Source: Streptomyces bauhiniae
GTDB taxonomy: Bacteria > Actinomycetota > Actinomycetes > Streptomycetales > Streptomycetaceae
Assembly: GCF_004784475.1 (NCBI RefSeq)
Contig: NZ_SRRT01000001.1
Span: 496,001 to 560,000 of the forward strand
Direction: 5' to 3'
Length of the DNA: 64,000 nt
In this document: piece by piece, positions 33,763 to 44,282 of the stretch
Layout: each line of letters starts with the position of its first letter
Numbering within the stretch: position 1 is the first letter of the stretch
Program-made: the position numbers and the translations under genes
Notes under the pieces: generated by a model
What the model saw: only the letters and a program-made list of their open reading frames with translations
Database searches by the model: none
What the model was told of the DNA's origin: nothing

Positions 33763-35151
33763 TCACGGGCGCGTCATCCGCAGGACATCCAGCGCCTCGT
33801 CGAGCTGCTCCAGCGTCAGGTCGCCGCGCTCCACGTAGCCGTCCTCCAGCACCACCTCGCGGATCGTCTTGCGCTCGGCGAGGGACTTCTTGGCGATCCG
33901 CGCGGCCTCCTCGTAGCCCAGGTAGCGGTTGAGCGGGGTGACGACCGAGGGGGAGGACTCGGCGTACTCGCGGGCGCGTTCGCGGTCGGCGGTGATGCCG
34001 TCGACGGTGCGGTCGGCCAGCAGGCGGGAGGCGTTGGCCAGCAGCCGCACCGACTCCAGCACGTTCTTGGCCATGACCGGGAGCATCACGTTCAGCTCGA
34101 AGTTCCCCGCCGCGCCGGCCGTGGCGATGGTGGCGTCGTTGCCGATGACCTGGGCCGCGACCATCAGCACCGCCTCCGGGACGACCGGGTTGACCTTGCC
34201 CGGCATGATCGAGGAGCCGGGCTGGAGGTCGGGCAGGCGGATCTCGGCGAGGCCGGTGCGCGGGCCGGAGGACATCCAGCGCAGATCGTTGGCGATCTTC
34301 GTCAGGCCGACCGCGATGGTCCGCAACTGCCCGCTGGTCTCCACGATCCCGTCGCGCGCGCCCTGCGCCTCGAAGTGGTCGCGGGCCTCGGTGAAGGGCA
34401 GCCCGGTCGCCCGCGCCACCTCCTCGATCACGGCCGCCGAGAAGCCGGGCGGGGTGTTGATCCCGGTGCCCACCGCCGTGCCGCCGAGCGGGAGTTCGGC
34501 CAGCCGGGGCAGCGCGGAACGCAGCCGCTCCACGCCGTACGTCACCTGCGCCGCATAGCCGCCGAACTCCTGACCCAGGGTCACGGGGGTCGCGTCCATC
34601 AGATGCGTGCGGCCCGCCTTCACCACGTCCGCGAACTCCTCCGCCTTGCGGGTGAGGGCGGCGGCCAGGTGCTCCAGGGCGGGAATCAGGTCGTGAACCA
34701 CGGCGGCGGTGGCCGCGATGTGGATGGAGGAGGGGAAGACGTCGTTGGACGACTGGGAGGCGTTGACCTGGTCGTTGGGGTGCACGTCCCGGCCGAGGCG
34801 CTCGCCGGCGAGGGTGGCGATGACCTCGTTGGTGTTCATGTTGGAGGAGGTGCCGGAGCCGGTCTGGAAGACGTCCACCGGGAAGTGCTCGTCCCAGGTG
34901 CCGTCCGCGACCTCGGCGGCCGCCCCCTGGATCGCGTCGGCCACGTCCCGGTCCAGTACGCCGAGGTCGGCGTTCACCTTCGCTGCCGCGCCCTTGATCC
35001 GGGCCAGCGCCTCGATGTGCGCGCGCTCCAGGTGTTGCCCGGAAATGGGGAAGTTCTCGACGGCGCGCTGGGTCTGCGCGCGCCACTTGGCGTGGGCGGG
35101 GACGCGGACCTCGCCCATGGAGTCGTGCTCGGTGCGGTACTCGTCGGTCAT
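33763..35151 (-). CDS. fumC: Fumarase class II (iron-independent)
   Basis: 462-residue tetrameric fumarase converting fumarate to malate in the TCA cycle. Motifs: [46 protein letters not shown] and the signature [11 protein letters not shown]. Length is normal. ATG 35151 ([18 protein letters not shown]) is used; a ribosome site is weak, and the downstream ATG eleven codons in is an alternative. It lies on the same strand 89 bp after an SDR gene, and the oxygen-sensitive class I fumarase is just upstream, so both fumarase types sit in one cluster. Confidence 0.96.
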   Translation of the reverse strand: MTDEYRTEHDSMGEVRVPAHAKWRAQTQRAVENFPISGQHLERAHIEALARIKGAAAKVNADLGVLDRDVADAIQGAAAEVADGTWDEHFPVDVFQTGSGTSSNMNTNEVIATLAGERLGRDVHPNDQVNASQSSNDVFPSSIHIAATAAVVHDLIPALEHLAAALTRKAEEFADVVKAGRTHLMDATPVTLGQEFGGYAAQVTYGVERLRSALPRLAELPLGGTAVGTGINTPPGFSAAVIEEVARATGLPFTEARDHFEAQGARDGIVETSGQLRTIAVGLTKIANDLRWMSSGPRTGLAEIRLPDLQPGSSIMPGKVNPVVPEAVLMVAAQVIGNDATIATAGAAGNFELNVMLPVMAKNVLESVRLLANASRLLADRTVDGITADRERAREYAESSPSVVTPLNRYLGYEEAARIAKKSLAERKTIREVVLEDGYVERGDLTLEQLDEALDVLRMTRP

Positions 35152-35240
35152 ACCCGGTACAGCGAACGGGGGCGCCGTGATGTTCCTGGGCTGGGCCGGA
35201 CGGGGCTCAGTGCGCCCGCTTTTCAATGCACCCGCGCTTT

Positions 35241-36020
35241 TCAGTGCACCGAGAAGCCGCCGTCCACGAAGAGGGACTGGCCGGTGACGTACCCCGAGGC
35301 GCGGCTCGCCAGGAAGACGGCGGCGCCCGCAAAGTCCTCGGCGAGGCCGTTGCGGCCGACCATGGTCCGGGCGGCCAGCGCCGCCACCTTCTCCGGGTCG
35401 GACGACAGCCGCGCGTTGAGCGGCGTCATCACGAAGCCCGGCACCAGGGTGTTGACGGTGACGCCGGACGGCGACCACTCCTCGGCCTGGGAGCGCGCGA
35501 GCGACTCCAGCGCGCCCTTGGACACGCCGTACGCCCCCGAGCGGACGAAGGCGCGGTGCGCCTGCTGGGAGGAGATGTGGATGATCCGCCCGAAGCCCCG
35601 CTCGGCCATGCCCGGCCCGAACCTCTGGCTGAGCAGATGCGGTGCGTGGAGGTTCACGGCGAGGGTGAGGTTCCACTCCTCGTCGCTCAACTCGCTGAAG
35701 GGCGGCCGCAGATTGATCCCGGCGCAGTTGACGAGGATGTCCGGCTCCCCGAACACCCCGGCCGCCTGCTCGGCGGCGGCCCGCGCCCCGTCCCGCGTAC
35801 TCAGGTCGGCGCTCACCCACCCGGCACGGCAGCCGAGTTCGGCGAGCTGGGCGCAGGTAGCCGCCAGGGCCTCCTCGCCGCGCGCCACGACCACCACCGA
35901 GGCCCCGGCCCGCGCCAGCGCCTCGGCGATCGCGCGCCCGATGCCGGAACTGCCCCCGGTCACCACGGCGACGCGGCCGTCCAGCGAGAACAACCCGGAG
36001 AGATAAGCCGCAGAAGTCAT
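35241..36020 (-). CDS. Short-chain dehydrogenase/reductase (SDR)
   Basis: 259-residue classical SDR. Cofactor loop TGGSSGIG at about 21, NCAG motif, catalytic Ser in ISSQQAH, and YGVSK with Tyr and Lys. The C-terminal PGFVMTPLN and [17 protein letters not shown] are typical of gluconate or 2-deoxygluconate dehydrogenase-like SDRs. The AR residue motif after the second strand suggests NADPH or NADH use cannot be decided. It sits between the two fumarase genes with 46 and 89-bp gaps on the same strand; a metabolic connection to malate or fumarate is not evident. Confidence 0.88.
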   Translation of the reverse strand: MTSAAYLSGLFSLDGRVAVVTGGSSGIGRAIAEALARAGASVVVVARGEEALAATCAQLAELGCRAGWVSADLSTRDGARAAAEQAAGVFGEPDILVNCAGINLRPPFSELSDEEWNLTLAVNLHAPHLLSQRFGPGMAERGFGRIIHISSQQAHRAFVRSGAYGVSKGALESLARSQAEEWSPSGVTVNTLVPGFVMTPLNARLSSDPEKVAALAARTMVGRNGLAEDFAGAAVFLASRASGYVTGQSLFVDGGFSVH

Positions 36021-36066
36021 GCGGGCACCCTAGGGGGCCGACCGACCGGCCCCCCCAGGAGGGGTC

Positions 36067-37737
36067 TCAGGCCAGGCCGGGGCCGCGGACCGGGATGGAC
36101 GTGAACGTCGGTGCGGGCGCCGGGTCCTGGAAGAAGTCGTTGCCCTTGTCGTCGACCACGATGAAGGCCGGGAAGTCCTCGACCTCGATCTTCCAGACCG
36201 CCTCCATGCCCAGCTCCTCGTACTCCAGGACCTCGACCTTCTTGATGCAGTCCTGGGCGAGGCGGGCGGCGGGGCCGCCGATGGAGCCGAGGTAGAAGCC
36301 GCCGTGCGCGTCGCAGGCGTCGGTGACCTGCTTGCTGCGGTTGCCCTTGGCCAGCATCACCTTGGAGCCGCCGGCCGCCTGGAACTGCTCCACGTAGGAG
36401 TCCATCCGCCCGGCCGTGGTCGGGCCGAAGGAGCCGGAGGCGTAGCCCTCGGGGGTCTTGGCCGGGCCCGCGTAGTACACCGGGTGGTCCTTGAGGTACT
36501 GCGGCATGTCCTCGCCCGCGTCCAGCCGCTCCTTGATCTTGGCGTGCGCGATGTCGCGGGCCACGACCAGCGGGCCGGTCAGCGAGAGGCGGGTCTTGAC
36601 CGGGTACTTGGTCAGCTCCGCGAGGATCTCGTCCATCGGCTGGTTGAGGTCGATCTTCACGACGTCCCCGGCCTCGTCCAGGTGCTCCTCGGTGGTCTCT
36701 GGCAGGAAGCGCGCCGGGTCCGTCTCCAACTGCTCCAGGAAGACGCCCTCGGCGGTGATCTTGGCGACGGCCTGGCGGTCCGCCGAGCAGGAGACCGCGA
36801 TGGCGACCGGGCAGGACGCGCCGTGCCGGGGCAGGCGCACCACACGCACGTCGTGGCAGAAGTACTTGCCGCCGAACTGCGCGCCGATGCCGATCTTCTG
36901 GGTCAGCTCGAAGACCTTCTCCTCCAGCTCCTTGTCCCGGAAGCCGTGACCGAGCGCGGAGCCCTCGGCCGGGATCTCGTCCAGGTAGTGCGCGGAGGCG
37001 TACTTGGCGGTCTTCAGCGCGAACTCGGCGGACGTACCGCCGACCACGATCGCCAGGTGATACGGCGGGCAGGCGGCCGTGCCCAGCGAACGGATCTTCT
37101 CCTCCAGGAACTTCATCATGGAGGACTCGTTCAGGACGGCCTTCGTCTCCTGGTACAGGAACGACTTGTTGGCCGAGCCGCCGCCCTTCGCCATGAAGAG
37201 GAACTTGTAGGCGCCGCCGTCGGTCGCGTACAGCTCGATCTGCGCCGGGAGGTTGGAGCCGGTGTTCTTCTCCTCCCACATGGTGAGGGGAGCCATCTGC
37301 GAGTAGCGCAGGTTGAGGTTCAGGTAGGCGTCGTAGATGCCGCGGCTCAGCGCCGCCTCGTCGCCGCCCTCGGTCAGCACGTTCTGGCCGCGCTTGCCCA
37401 TGACGATCGCGGTGCCGGTGTCCTGGCACATGGGGAGCACGCCGGCCGCCGCGATGTTCGCGTTCTTCAGCAGGTCCAGCGCGACGAACTTGTCGTTGCT
37501 GGACGCCTCCGGGTCGTCGATGATCCGGCGGAGCTGGGCGAGGTGGGCGGGGCGCAGATAGTGCTGGATGTCGTGGATGGCCTCCTCGGCCAGCTTGCGC
37601 AGCGCCTCCGGCTCCACCTTGAGGAACGTCCGCCCGTCCGGCCCCTCGACGGTGGACACACCCTCGGAGGTCACCAGGCGGTACGGCGTGGTGTCCTCTC
37701 CCTGGGGGAGCAGATCGGTGTACGCGAACTCAGGCAT
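36067..37737 (-). CDS. fumA: Fumarate hydratase class I (iron-sulfur)
   Basis: 556-residue class I fumarase with both alpha and beta regions in one chain, as in E. coli FumA/FumB. The alpha part holds the [4Fe-4S] ligands, visible as [10 protein letters not shown], and Cys residues in [18 protein letters not shown] and IAVSCSADR. The beta part has [12 protein letters not shown] and ECL-type glycine-rich segments. The cluster makes the enzyme sensitive to oxygen and iron shortage. ATG 37737 has AAGGA nine bases upstream. An iron-box-like dyad lies 87 bp upstream. The iron-free class II enzyme is encoded 0.9 kb downstream on the same strand. Confidence 0.94.
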   Translation of the reverse strand: MPEFAYTDLLPQGEDTTPYRLVTSEGVSTVEGPDGRTFLKVEPEALRKLAEEAIHDIQHYLRPAHLAQLRRIIDDPEASSNDKFVALDLLKNANIAAAGVLPMCQDTGTAIVMGKRGQNVLTEGGDEAALSRGIYDAYLNLNLRYSQMAPLTMWEEKNTGSNLPAQIELYATDGGAYKFLFMAKGGGSANKSFLYQETKAVLNESSMMKFLEEKIRSLGTAACPPYHLAIVVGGTSAEFALKTAKYASAHYLDEIPAEGSALGHGFRDKELEEKVFELTQKIGIGAQFGGKYFCHDVRVVRLPRHGASCPVAIAVSCSADRQAVAKITAEGVFLEQLETDPARFLPETTEEHLDEAGDVVKIDLNQPMDEILAELTKYPVKTRLSLTGPLVVARDIAHAKIKERLDAGEDMPQYLKDHPVYYAGPAKTPEGYASGSFGPTTAGRMDSYVEQFQAAGGSKVMLAKGNRSKQVTDACDAHGGFYLGSIGGPAARLAQDCIKKVEVLEYEELGMEAVWKIEVEDFPAFIVVDDKGNDFFQDPAPAPTFTSIPVRGPGLA

Positions 37738-37823
37738 CTCAGCCCATTCCTTCTTCGACGGACGGCGCCCGCCGACGCTGGCGAGCCTGTCCAGCGTAGA
37801 ACCCGGCTCGGACAGTGCACTGG

Positions 37824-37842
37824 TGAGGTAAGACTCACTTGA
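37824..37842. promoter_or_regulatory. Candidate iron box (DmdR/IdeR-type) upstream of class I fumarase
   Basis: TGAGGTAAGACTCACTTGA matches 14 of 19 positions of the DtxR/IdeR/DmdR consensus TTAGGTTAGSCTNACCTAA (my count), including the central GACT-CAC dyad. It is 87 bp upstream of the iron-sulfur fumarase and about 95 bp upstream of the divergent DUF1707 gene. Binding is a prediction. Confidence 0.5.
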
Positions 37843-37936
37843 CGCCGGGCGGGCCGTGCGGGCCTCCCGGCAACGTTGTCCGGTAGTTGTCCACAGGCCC
37901 TAGTCGCGATCTATCGCGTTTCGGTACGCTGCTCCC

Positions 37937-38659
37937 GTGGACCTTCAGAAGCACGCCCAGCCCGCGGACACCGCCCCGCGCCCGGCCGACCTGCGCGCCT
38001 CGGACGCCGACCGCGACCGGGTCGCCGACATCCTCCGTGACGCCCTGGCCGAGGGCCGGCTGACCGCCGAGGAGCACGCCGAGCGGGTGGAGGGGGTGCT
38101 GCACACCAAGACCGTCGGCGAGCTGGACGCCTTCATACGCGACCTGCCCGCCGCGCACGAACGCCCGGCGGCGCCCCCGTACGCCTCCGTGCCGCACCGC
38201 CCGCGGCCCGGCTCGCTCCCGGCCGACGCGGACACCAGCGTGGTCGCCGTCTTCAGCAGCGCCGTGCGCCGGGGCCGCTGGCGCGCGGGGCGCCGGGTGC
38301 ACGCCTTCGCGGTGTTCGGCAGCGTGGAGATAGACCTCAGCGAGGCCGTCTTCGAGTACCAGCAGGTGGTGATCAAGGCGGTCTCGGTCTTCGGGGACGT
38401 CCAGATCCGGGTCCCGGAGAACGTGTCGCTGCGCGGCACCGGCGGCAGCGTGCTGGGCAACTTCGAGGTCAGCACGCTGGACTCGGTGCAGTCCGACGCC
38501 CCGGTGATCTACGTCGACGGCTGGTCGGTGCTGGGCAACGTGGAGGCGCGGCCCCGGCGCGGAAAGTTCGTGGCGGACATCCTCGACCGGGTCCAGGACA
38601 AGGTCGAGCGGGCCCACGACAAGGTGGACCGGAAGCTGCGCAAGTACCTGGGGGACTGA
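37937..38659 (+). CDS. DUF1707 domain protein with LiaF-like C-terminus
   Basis: 240-residue protein. The N-terminal DUF1707 domain (about 18-72, LRASDADRDRVADILRDALAEGRLTAEEHAERVEGVLHTKTVGELDAF split by its usual TXEE turn) is a SHOCT-like helical module. The C-terminal beta-helix-like part (about 110-200) reads VHAFAVFGSVEIDLSEAVF, VSVFGDVQIRVPENV and GNFEVSTLDSVQ, resembling DUF2154/LiaF C-terminal repeats. No membrane helix, so it is cytoplasmic or peripheral. LiaF-like domains sense envelope stress in Firmicutes; in Actinobacteria the role is unknown. GTG 37937 is divergent from the fumarase gene. Confidence 0.86.
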   Translation: MDLQKHAQPADTAPRPADLRASDADRDRVADILRDALAEGRLTAEEHAERVEGVLHTKTVGELDAFIRDLPAAHERPAAPPYASVPHRPRPGSLPADADTSVVAVFSSAVRRGRWRAGRRVHAFAVFGSVEIDLSEAVFEYQQVVIKAVSVFGDVQIRVPENVSLRGTGGSVLGNFEVSTLDSVQSDAPVIYVDGWSVLGNVEARPRRGKFVADILDRVQDKVERAHDKVDRKLRKYLGD

Positions 38660-38774
38660 CGCCGAACAAGCCGTCGTACGCCGGTGGTTGGGAACGCAGT
38701 GCATAGGCGCGCGTACAACGGGTAGGGCTTGCTGCATCGTCTCTCGCTAGCGAATTCGTCGTCAGGAGTAGACC

Positions 38775-39140
38775 GTGCTGCAACCGCCGCATTCGTCCCT
38801 GCAGGTAGCCGCCGTTCCGGCCCAGCGGGGCCCGGCGCGAGACAGGGATCAGGACGCGCCCTGGCACACCGAGGCGGTGTGCCGGCGCGACGAGGCCGGT
38901 CTGTTCTTCGCCCCGTCGAAGGAGCCGACCGCCGCGCGCCTGTCCCGCGAGGAGGCGGCGAAGCGGGTGTGCGCCCGCTGCCCGGTGATGATCGAGTGCC
39001 GCGAGCACGCCCTCCTCCAGCCCGAGCCGTACGGCGTCTGGGGCGGCCTGACTGCCGCCGAGCGCCGCGTGGTCTTGGCCCGCAGGCGCAGGCGCGAGGT
39101 GGAACTCAAGAAGGCAACGGCAACGCGTATAGCGGGCTGA
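38775..39140 (+). CDS. wblI: WhiB-family iron-sulfur regulator
   Basis: 121-residue WhiB-like protein. The four cluster-binding cysteines are C36, C66, C69 and C75 (CARC then five residues to C), followed by the G-V-W-G-G turn (87-91) and a basic DNA- or sigma-binding tail (RRRRREVEL). Proteins of this family carry a [4Fe-4S] cluster sensitive to O2 and NO and bind the principal sigma factor. GTG 38775 is preceded by GTCAGGAGTAG. I use the name wblI because it is next to glpX, as in S. coelicolor; this is from memory of gene order and not certain. The unusually long, Gln/Pro-rich N-terminus (about 30 residues) is typical of this subgroup. Confidence 0.9.
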   Translation: MLQPPHSSLQVAAVPAQRGPARDRDQDAPWHTEAVCRRDEAGLFFAPSKEPTAARLSREEAAKRVCARCPVMIECREHALLQPEPYGVWGGLTAAERRVVLARRRRREVELKKATATRIAG

Positions 39141-39152
39141 ACTGTAGCTACC

Positions 39153-39213
39153 CAGGGGCGCGGGGAACTGCGCGACCAGCCACGACGGACCGGCACCCGC
39201 TCCCGCGCCCCCT
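39153..39213. repeat. Dispersed Streptomyces intergenic palindromic repeat
   Basis: It starts CAGGGGCGCGGGGAACTGCG, continues CGACCAGCCACGACGGACCGG and ends TCCCGCGCCCCCTG. This is a sequence type seen in intergenic regions throughout Streptomyces genomes. The ends pair (CAGGGGCGCGGG with CCCGCGCCCCTG, one base bulged), so it folds into a long hairpin. It lies between the convergent whiB-like gene and glpX and may serve as a terminator. Confidence 0.7.
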
Positions 39214-39219
39214 GAACCC

Positions 39220-40251
39220 CTACTTGGCCCGATCGAAGTCGATCGCGCTGTAGGCCCGCAGCTTGCTCAGCCGATGCTCCGACTCGATCTTCCGCACGGT
39301 CCCCGACTTGGACCGCATCACGATGGAATCGGTGGTCGCGGTCTCCGACCGGTACCGCACCCCCCGCATCAGCTCCCCGTCGGTGATCCCGGTCGCCACG
39401 AAGAACACGTTCTCCCCGCTCACCAGGTCATCCGTGGTGAGCACCCGGTCCAGGTCATGGCCCGCGGCGACCGCCCGCTCCCGCTCCTCGTCGTCCTTCG
39501 GCCAGAGCTTGCCCTGGATCGTGCCGCCCAGGCACTTCACCGCACAGGCCGAGATGATCCCCTCGGGGGTGCCGCCGATGCCGAGCAGCAGATCGATGCC
39601 GGTGCCCTCGCGCAGCGCCAGGATGGAGCCGGCCACATCGCCGTCCGAGATCAGCTTGATCCGCGCGCCGGTGTCCCGGATCTCCTTGATGACGCCCTCG
39701 TGCCGGGGCCGGTCCAGGATGCAGACCGTGACGTCCTCGGGCGTGCGCCGCTTGGCCTTGGCGACCCGGCGGATGTTGACCGACACGGGCGCGTCGATGT
39801 CCACGAAGTCGGCCGCCTCGGGCCCGGTGACCAGCTTGTCCATGTAGAACACGGCGGACGGGTCGAACATGGCGCCCCGCTCGGCGGCGGCCAGCACGGC
39901 GATCGCGTTCGCCATGCCCTTGGCCGTCAGGGTGGTCCCGTCGATCGGGTCCACGGCGATGTCGACCTCGGGTCCCGTCCCGTCGCCGACCTGCTCCCCG
40001 TTGAAGAGCATCGGCGCCTCGTCCTTCTCGCCCTCGCCGATGACGACGACGCCGTTCATCGAGACGGTGGAGACGAGGGTTCGCATGGCGCGCACGGCGG
40101 CGCCGTCGGCGCCGTTCTTGTCGCCCCGGCCGACCCAGCGGCCCGCGGCCATGGCCGCGGCCTCGGTGACCCTGACCAGTTCCAGGGCGAGGTTGCGGTC
40201 GGGGGCCTCGGAGGGGACATCGAGTTCGGACGGCAGATGATGCTCGGTCAT
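39220..40251 (-). CDS. glpX: Fructose-1,6-bisphosphatase class II
   Basis: 343-residue GlpX-type phosphatase that converts fructose-1,6-bisphosphate to fructose-6-phosphate in gluconeogenesis, using divalent metal. Motifs: [20 protein letters not shown] (metal and phosphate binding) and GIGGTPEG. It is the only FBPase type in many actinobacteria. ATG 40251 begins [20 protein letters not shown] lies upstream. The longer open frame to 40635 would overlap the divergent gene and is not used. Divergent from the DUF4245 gene, the same arrangement as Rv1099c/Rv1100. Confidence 0.95.
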   Translation of the reverse strand: MTEHHLPSELDVPSEAPDRNLALELVRVTEAAAMAAGRWVGRGDKNGADGAAVRAMRTLVSTVSMNGVVVIGEGEKDEAPMLFNGEQVGDGTGPEVDIAVDPIDGTTLTAKGMANAIAVLAAAERGAMFDPSAVFYMDKLVTGPEAADFVDIDAPVSVNIRRVAKAKRRTPEDVTVCILDRPRHEGVIKEIRDTGARIKLISDGDVAGSILALREGTGIDLLLGIGGTPEGIISACAVKCLGGTIQGKLWPKDDEERERAVAAGHDLDRVLTTDDLVSGENVFFVATGITDGELMRGVRYRSETATTDSIVMRSKSGTVRKIESEHRLSKLRAYSAIDFDRAK

Positions 40252-40374
40252 CGGAGCGCACCTTTCTGATACGACGACGGCCGGATGAGTATGAGGTGAC
40301 TCTATCGCCGGGCTTACAAAATGAGCAGGGGGCCCCACGGATGAGCGCGGAGGGCACCTGAGACCATAGGAGGC

Positions 40375-40899
40375 GTGGCAGGTTCGAACGGCAAGCAGAA
40401 GACGGTCCGGGACATGATCCTTTCCCTGGCCCTGATCGGTATCGCGGCGGCGGTCATCTACGTCTTCGTCCCGCACGACGACCACAAGCCCGACCTCCCG
40501 CGGGTCGACTACACGGTCGAGACGACCACGGCACGCAGGGCCGTGAGCTACCCGGTGGCGGCCCCCGAGGGGCTGCCGGACACCTGGAAGGCGACCTCCG
40601 TCCGCTTCCGTGGCGAGGAGTCCGACCGCTGGCACCTCGGCTTCCAGGACCCCGAGGGCCAGTACGTACAGGTCGAGCAGTCCACCCAGAAGCGCTCCGA
40701 CTTCATCGAGCAGGCCACCCAGGGCTCCTCGGCGACGAAGAGGACCGAGAAGATCGACGGCCGCACCTGGACCCGGTACTCCGGCGGCCGCTACGACGCC
40801 CTCGTCCTGGAGGACACCCCCGGCTCCACCACGGTGGTGTCCGGCACCGCCTCCTTCGACCGCCTGACCACCATGGCCTCGGCGCTCAAGATGGCCTAG
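40375..40899 (+). CDS. DUF4245 membrane-anchored protein
   Basis: 174-residue protein with one N-terminal membrane helix (about 14-32) and an exported DUF4245 domain (about 45-170; [37 protein letters not shown]). GTG 40375 follows TAGGAGGC. No enzyme motif. Its conserved divergent pairing with glpX in Streptomyces and Mycobacterium suggests shared regulation, but the function is unknown. A perfect hairpin terminator follows. Confidence 0.86.
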   Translation: MAGSNGKQKTVRDMILSLALIGIAAAVIYVFVPHDDHKPDLPRVDYTVETTTARRAVSYPVAAPEGLPDTWKATSVRFRGEESDRWHLGFQDPEGQYVQVEQSTQKRSDFIEQATQGSSATKRTEKIDGRTWTRYSGGRYDALVLEDTPGSTTVVSGTASFDRLTTMASALKMA

Positions 40900-40916
40900 C
40901 GGCTCCCTCTTACGAT

Positions 40917-40957
40917 GCGCGAAGGCCCCCGGAAGCGCATTCCGGGGGCCTTCGCGC
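40917..40957. terminator. Terminator between DUF4245 gene and nitroreductase
   Basis: Eighteen-base arms, GCGCGAAGGCCCCCGGAA (40917-40934) and its exact inverse (40940-40957), around a 5-base loop. It lies between two convergent genes and would act in both directions. Confidence 0.8.
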
Positions 40958-40984
40958 GTGCCGTGAACCGGCGAAAAGCGCTGC

Positions 40985-41575
40985 TCAGACGGTCGTGATC
41001 ACGTCGTCGTAGGACAGGCGCGGGCCGCGCGGGTGCGAGGCGTCGGCGGCCGGGCGGCCGATGTTGACGATCATCAGCGGGGCGTGGTCGTCGTCCAGGA
41101 ACTCCTTGCGGACGCCCTCGGCGTCGAAGCCGGTCATCGGGCCCGCGGCCAGGCCGGCGGCGCGGACGCCGACGACGAAGTAGGCGGCCTGGAGCGCGGC
41201 GTTCAGCGCGGCGGAGCGCTCACGGACCGGGCGCTCGGCGAAGAAGGCGTCCTTGGCCTGCGGGAACGCAGGGAACAGGGCCGGCAGCTCCTCGTGGAAC
41301 TCGTTGTCCGCGGAGAGGATCGCCACCAGCGGGGCGGTGGCCGTCTTGGGCTTGTTGCCGTCGGCCATCAGGGCCACCAGGCGCTCGCGGGCCTCGGGGG
41401 AGCGGACCAGGGTGATCCGCAGCGGGGTCTGGTTGAAGGCGGTGGGGCCGTACTTGACCAGGTCGTAGATGGCCCGGACCTGCTCGTCGGTCACCGGCTC
41501 GTCGGTGAAGGAGTTCGCGGTGCGGGCCTCGCGGAACAGCAGGTCCTGGGCGGCCGGGTCGAGAACGAGAGACAT
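40985..41575 (-). CDS. Nitroreductase family, malonic semialdehyde reductase-like
   Basis: 196-residue flavoprotein of the RutE/HadB branch of nitroreductases. It starts with [18 protein letters not shown] (FMN phosphate-binding Arg/Ser region), continues [16 protein letters not shown] and ends with [23 protein letters not shown], all family hallmarks. RutE reduces malonic semialdehyde to 3-hydroxypropionate in pyrimidine degradation, but no rut genes are near, so the native substrate is open. It is convergent with the DUF4245 gene, 116 bp downstream of xseB on the same strand. Confidence 0.9.
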   Translation of the reverse strand: MSLVLDPAAQDLLFREARTANSFTDEPVTDEQVRAIYDLVKYGPTAFNQTPLRITLVRSPEARERLVALMADGNKPKTATAPLVAILSADNEFHEELPALFPAFPQAKDAFFAERPVRERSAALNAALQAAYFVVGVRAAGLAAGPMTGFDAEGVRKEFLDDDHAPLMIVNIGRPAADASHPRGPRLSYDDVITTV

Positions 41576-41691
41576 CTGTGACTTCCTGGGGTGCGCGTAT
41601 GGTCCGCTGGGCGGGACCTGATGACGGACCCGACCCTACGCCAGAGAAGTTCAAGCTTTAACAAAGCCTCCCGGCAGCACCCTGGGGCCCA

Positions 41692-41916
41692 CTACTCGCC
41701 CTCCTCTTCCTCCGCCTCCTCCGCGAGCGCCGCGTCCAGCCGCTCCCGCGCCCCCTCCAGCCAGCGCCGGCACACCTTGGCCAGCTCCTCGCCGCGCTCC
41801 CACAGCGCCAGCGACTCCTCCAGCGTCGAACCGCCCGCCTCCAGCCGCCGTACGACCTCGATCAACTCGTCCCGCGCCTGCTCGTACGAGAGCGCCTCGT
41901 CCACCTTGCTGCTCAT
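41692..41916 (-). CDS. xseB: Exonuclease VII small subunit
   Basis: 74-residue XseB, with the family helix pair [38 protein letters not shown] followed by [18 protein letters not shown] (each under the usual fold). Its helices coat the large subunit; the acidic Glu tail (EEAEEEEGE) is common in Streptomyces. It starts 9 bases after the end of xseA on the same strand. The pair degrades single-stranded DNA from both ends. Confidence 0.94.
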   Translation of the reverse strand: MSSKVDEALSYEQARDELIEVVRRLEAGGSTLEESLALWERGEELAKVCRRWLEGARERLDAALAEEAEEEEGE

Positions 41917-41925
41917 CCGCCCACC

Positions 41926-43146
41926 CTATTCATCGCCGCCGACATCGACCCGTACGGCGAACTCGCCCGCCGCCACCCGGGCCCGCAGCGGCTCGCCGTC
42001 GGTCACCTCGGCCGGGTCGCGGACCACATGGCCGTCCTCCTTCTGCAGGACCGCGTAACCGCGCCGGAGGGTGGCGGCGGGGGAGAGGGCGACCACGCGC
42101 GCGTGCGTGTGGGTCAGCTCCGACTCCGCCCGGTCCAGCAGATGCCCCAGCGTGCGCCGGGCGCGGCCCAGCAGCGCCTCCATTTGCTCCTCGCGCTCGT
42201 CCAGCATCCGGTGCGGGTGCTCCATCACGGGCCGGGCCAGCGCGTGCGCCAGCCCCCGCTCCTCCCGCTCCAGCAGGGCGTGCGCGCACCGCCGGCCCCG
42301 GTCGCGCAGCATCCGTGCCCGCGCCAGCTCCTCGCCCACGTCCGGGACGACCTTCTTGGCCGCGTCGGTCGGGGTGGAGGCGCGCAGGTCGGCCACCAGG
42401 TCCAGCAGCGGGGTGTCCGGCTCGTGCCCGATCGCCGAGACCACCGGCGTACGGCAGGCCGCCACCGCGCGGATCAGCTCCTCGTCGGAGAACGGCAGCA
42501 GGTCCTCCACGCTGCCCCCGCCGCGCGCCACCACGATCACGTCCACGTCGTCCCGCGCGTCCAGCTCCTTGACCGCCTGGACCACCTGCGGCACCGCGTG
42601 CGCCCCCTGCACCGGCACATTGCGCACCTCGAAGCGGACGGCGGGCCAGCGGTGCCGGGCGTTCTCCAGCACGTCCCGCTCCGCCGCCGAGGCCCGGCCG
42701 CACACCAGCCCGATGAGCTGCGGCAGGAACGGCAGCGCCTTCTTGCGGCCGGCCGCGAACAGCCCCTCCGCCGCCAGCGACTTCTTGAGCTGCTCCAGCC
42801 GCGCCAGCAGCTCGCCCACGCCCACCGGCCGTATCTCGGCGGCGCGCAGCGAGAGCTGGCCGCGCGGGGCGTACCACTCCGGCTTGGCGAGCACCACGAC
42901 GCGCGCGCCCTCGCCGACCACGTCCGCGACCGCGTCGAACACCTGCCGGTAGCAGGTGACGCTCACCGAGATGTCGTGCGAGGGGTCGCGCAGGGTCAGG
43001 AACACCACCCCGGCGCCGGGCCGCCGCGACAACTGGGTGATCTGCCCCTCGACCCACACCGCGCCCAGCCGGTCGATCCAGCGTCCGATCAGCCGGGAGA
43101 CCTCCCCGACCGGGAGCGGGGCCTCGGGCGATGTGTTCACAGCCAT
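41926..43146 (-). CDS. xseA: Exonuclease VII large subunit
   Basis: 406-residue catalytic subunit. The OB-fold N-terminus (about 8-105) reads [20 protein letters not shown] and [15 protein letters not shown]. The nuclease core has [43 protein letters not shown] and [27 protein letters not shown], the usual active-site region, then coiled-coil helices and a short OB tail. Length is normal for actinobacteria. It is divergent from ispH, an arrangement also seen in M. tuberculosis (Rv1108c and Rv1110). Confidence 0.96.
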   Translation of the reverse strand: MAVNTSPEAPLPVGEVSRLIGRWIDRLGAVWVEGQITQLSRRPGAGVVFLTLRDPSHDISVSVTCYRQVFDAVADVVGEGARVVVLAKPEWYAPRGQLSLRAAEIRPVGVGELLARLEQLKKSLAAEGLFAAGRKKALPFLPQLIGLVCGRASAAERDVLENARHRWPAVRFEVRNVPVQGAHAVPQVVQAVKELDARDDVDVIVVARGGGSVEDLLPFSDEELIRAVAACRTPVVSAIGHEPDTPLLDLVADLRASTPTDAAKKVVPDVGEELARARMLRDRGRRCAHALLEREERGLAHALARPVMEHPHRMLDEREEQMEALLGRARRTLGHLLDRAESELTHTHARVVALSPAATLRRGYAVLQKEDGHVVRDPAEVTDGEPLRARVAAGEFAVRVDVGGDE

Positions 43147-43236
43147 GCGGCGAGGGTAACGGCCGCCGCCGACAACGGGGGTGTGCCGGGGACACCCCCC
43201 TGGGGGGATCTACGGGGTCCGGCACCCGGCCTTACG

Positions 43237-44253
43237 ATGGGACGCATGACCGCTTCGCCTGGCCGCCGTGTCCTGCTCGCCGCCCCCCGTGGCTACTGCG
43301 CCGGTGTGGACCGCGCCGTGATCGCCGTCGAGAAGGCCCTCGAACAGTACGGGGCCCCGATCTACGTCCGGCACGAGATCGTCCACAACAAGTACGTCGT
43401 GCAGACCCTGGAGAAGAAGGGCGCCATCTTCGTCGAGCGGACGGAGGAGGTGCCGCCGGGCGAGATCGTGATGTTCTCCGCGCACGGCGTCGCCCCGACC
43501 GTGCACGAGGAGGCCAAGCGCGGCCGGCTCGCCACCATCGACGCGACCTGCCCGCTGGTCACCAAGGTCCACAAGGAAGCCGTCCGCTACGCCAAGGACG
43601 ACTACGACATCCTGCTGATCGGGCACGAGGGGCACGAGGAGGTCATCGGCACCTCCGGCGAGGCCCCCGAGCACATCCAGCTCGTCGACGGCCCCGAGGA
43701 CGTCGCCAAGGTCGAGGTCCGCGACCCGTCCAAGATCGTCTGGCTCTCCCAGACCACGCTCTCCGTGGACGAGACCATGGAGACCGTCGACGCCCTGAAG
43801 GCGAAGTTCCCCGGCCTGGTCTCCCCGCCCAGCGACGACATCTGCTACGCCACGCAGAACCGTCAGCTCGCGGTGAAGCAGATGGGCGCCGAGGCCGAGC
43901 TGGTCATCGTGGTCGGCTCGCGCAACTCCTCCAACTCGGTACGGCTCGTCGAGGTCGCCAAGCTCGCCGGGTCCCGCGAGGCGTACCTGGTGGACTTCGC
44001 CGGCGAGATCGACGAAGCCTGGCTGGAGGGCGTCACCACGGTCGGCGTCACCTCCGGCGCCTCGGTGCCCGAGGTCCTGGTCGAGGAGGTCCTCGAGTGG
44101 CTGGCCCAGCGCGGCTACGGCGACGTGGAGCTGGTGAAGGCGGCCGAGGAGTCCATCACCTTCTCGCTGCCCAAGGAACTCCGCCGCGACCTGCGCGAGG
44201 AAGCCGCCGCCCTGGCGGCCGAGCGTGGCGGAACCGGTATGCCCGGGGCGTGA
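43237..44253 (+). CDS. ispH: 4-hydroxy-3-methylbut-2-enyl diphosphate reductase
   Basis: 338-residue last enzyme of the MEP isoprenoid pathway, producing IPP and DMAPP. The three [4Fe-4S] cysteines are in [22 protein letters not shown] and [11 protein letters not shown]. His residues in RHEIVHNK and [10 protein letters not shown] and the active Glu region TTLSVDETM are present. ATG 43237 ([11 protein letters not shown]) and ATG 43246 are both possible. It supplies precursors for the cis-prenyltransferase encoded at 17 kb, although the genes are not linked in an operon. It is followed 29 bp later by the polyphosphate glucokinase. Confidence 0.97.
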   Translation: MGRMTASPGRRVLLAAPRGYCAGVDRAVIAVEKALEQYGAPIYVRHEIVHNKYVVQTLEKKGAIFVERTEEVPPGEIVMFSAHGVAPTVHEEAKRGRLATIDATCPLVTKVHKEAVRYAKDDYDILLIGHEGHEEVIGTSGEAPEHIQLVDGPEDVAKVEVRDPSKIVWLSQTTLSVDETMETVDALKAKFPGLVSPPSDDICYATQNRQLAVKQMGAEAELVIVVGSRNSSNSVRLVEVAKLAGSREAYLVDFAGEIDEAWLEGVTTVGVTSGASVPEVLVEEVLEWLAQRGYGDVELVKAAEESITFSLPKELRRDLREEAAALAAERGGTGMPGA

Positions 44254-44282
44254 CCGTCAGTCGTACGTCGTAACGTGGGGCC

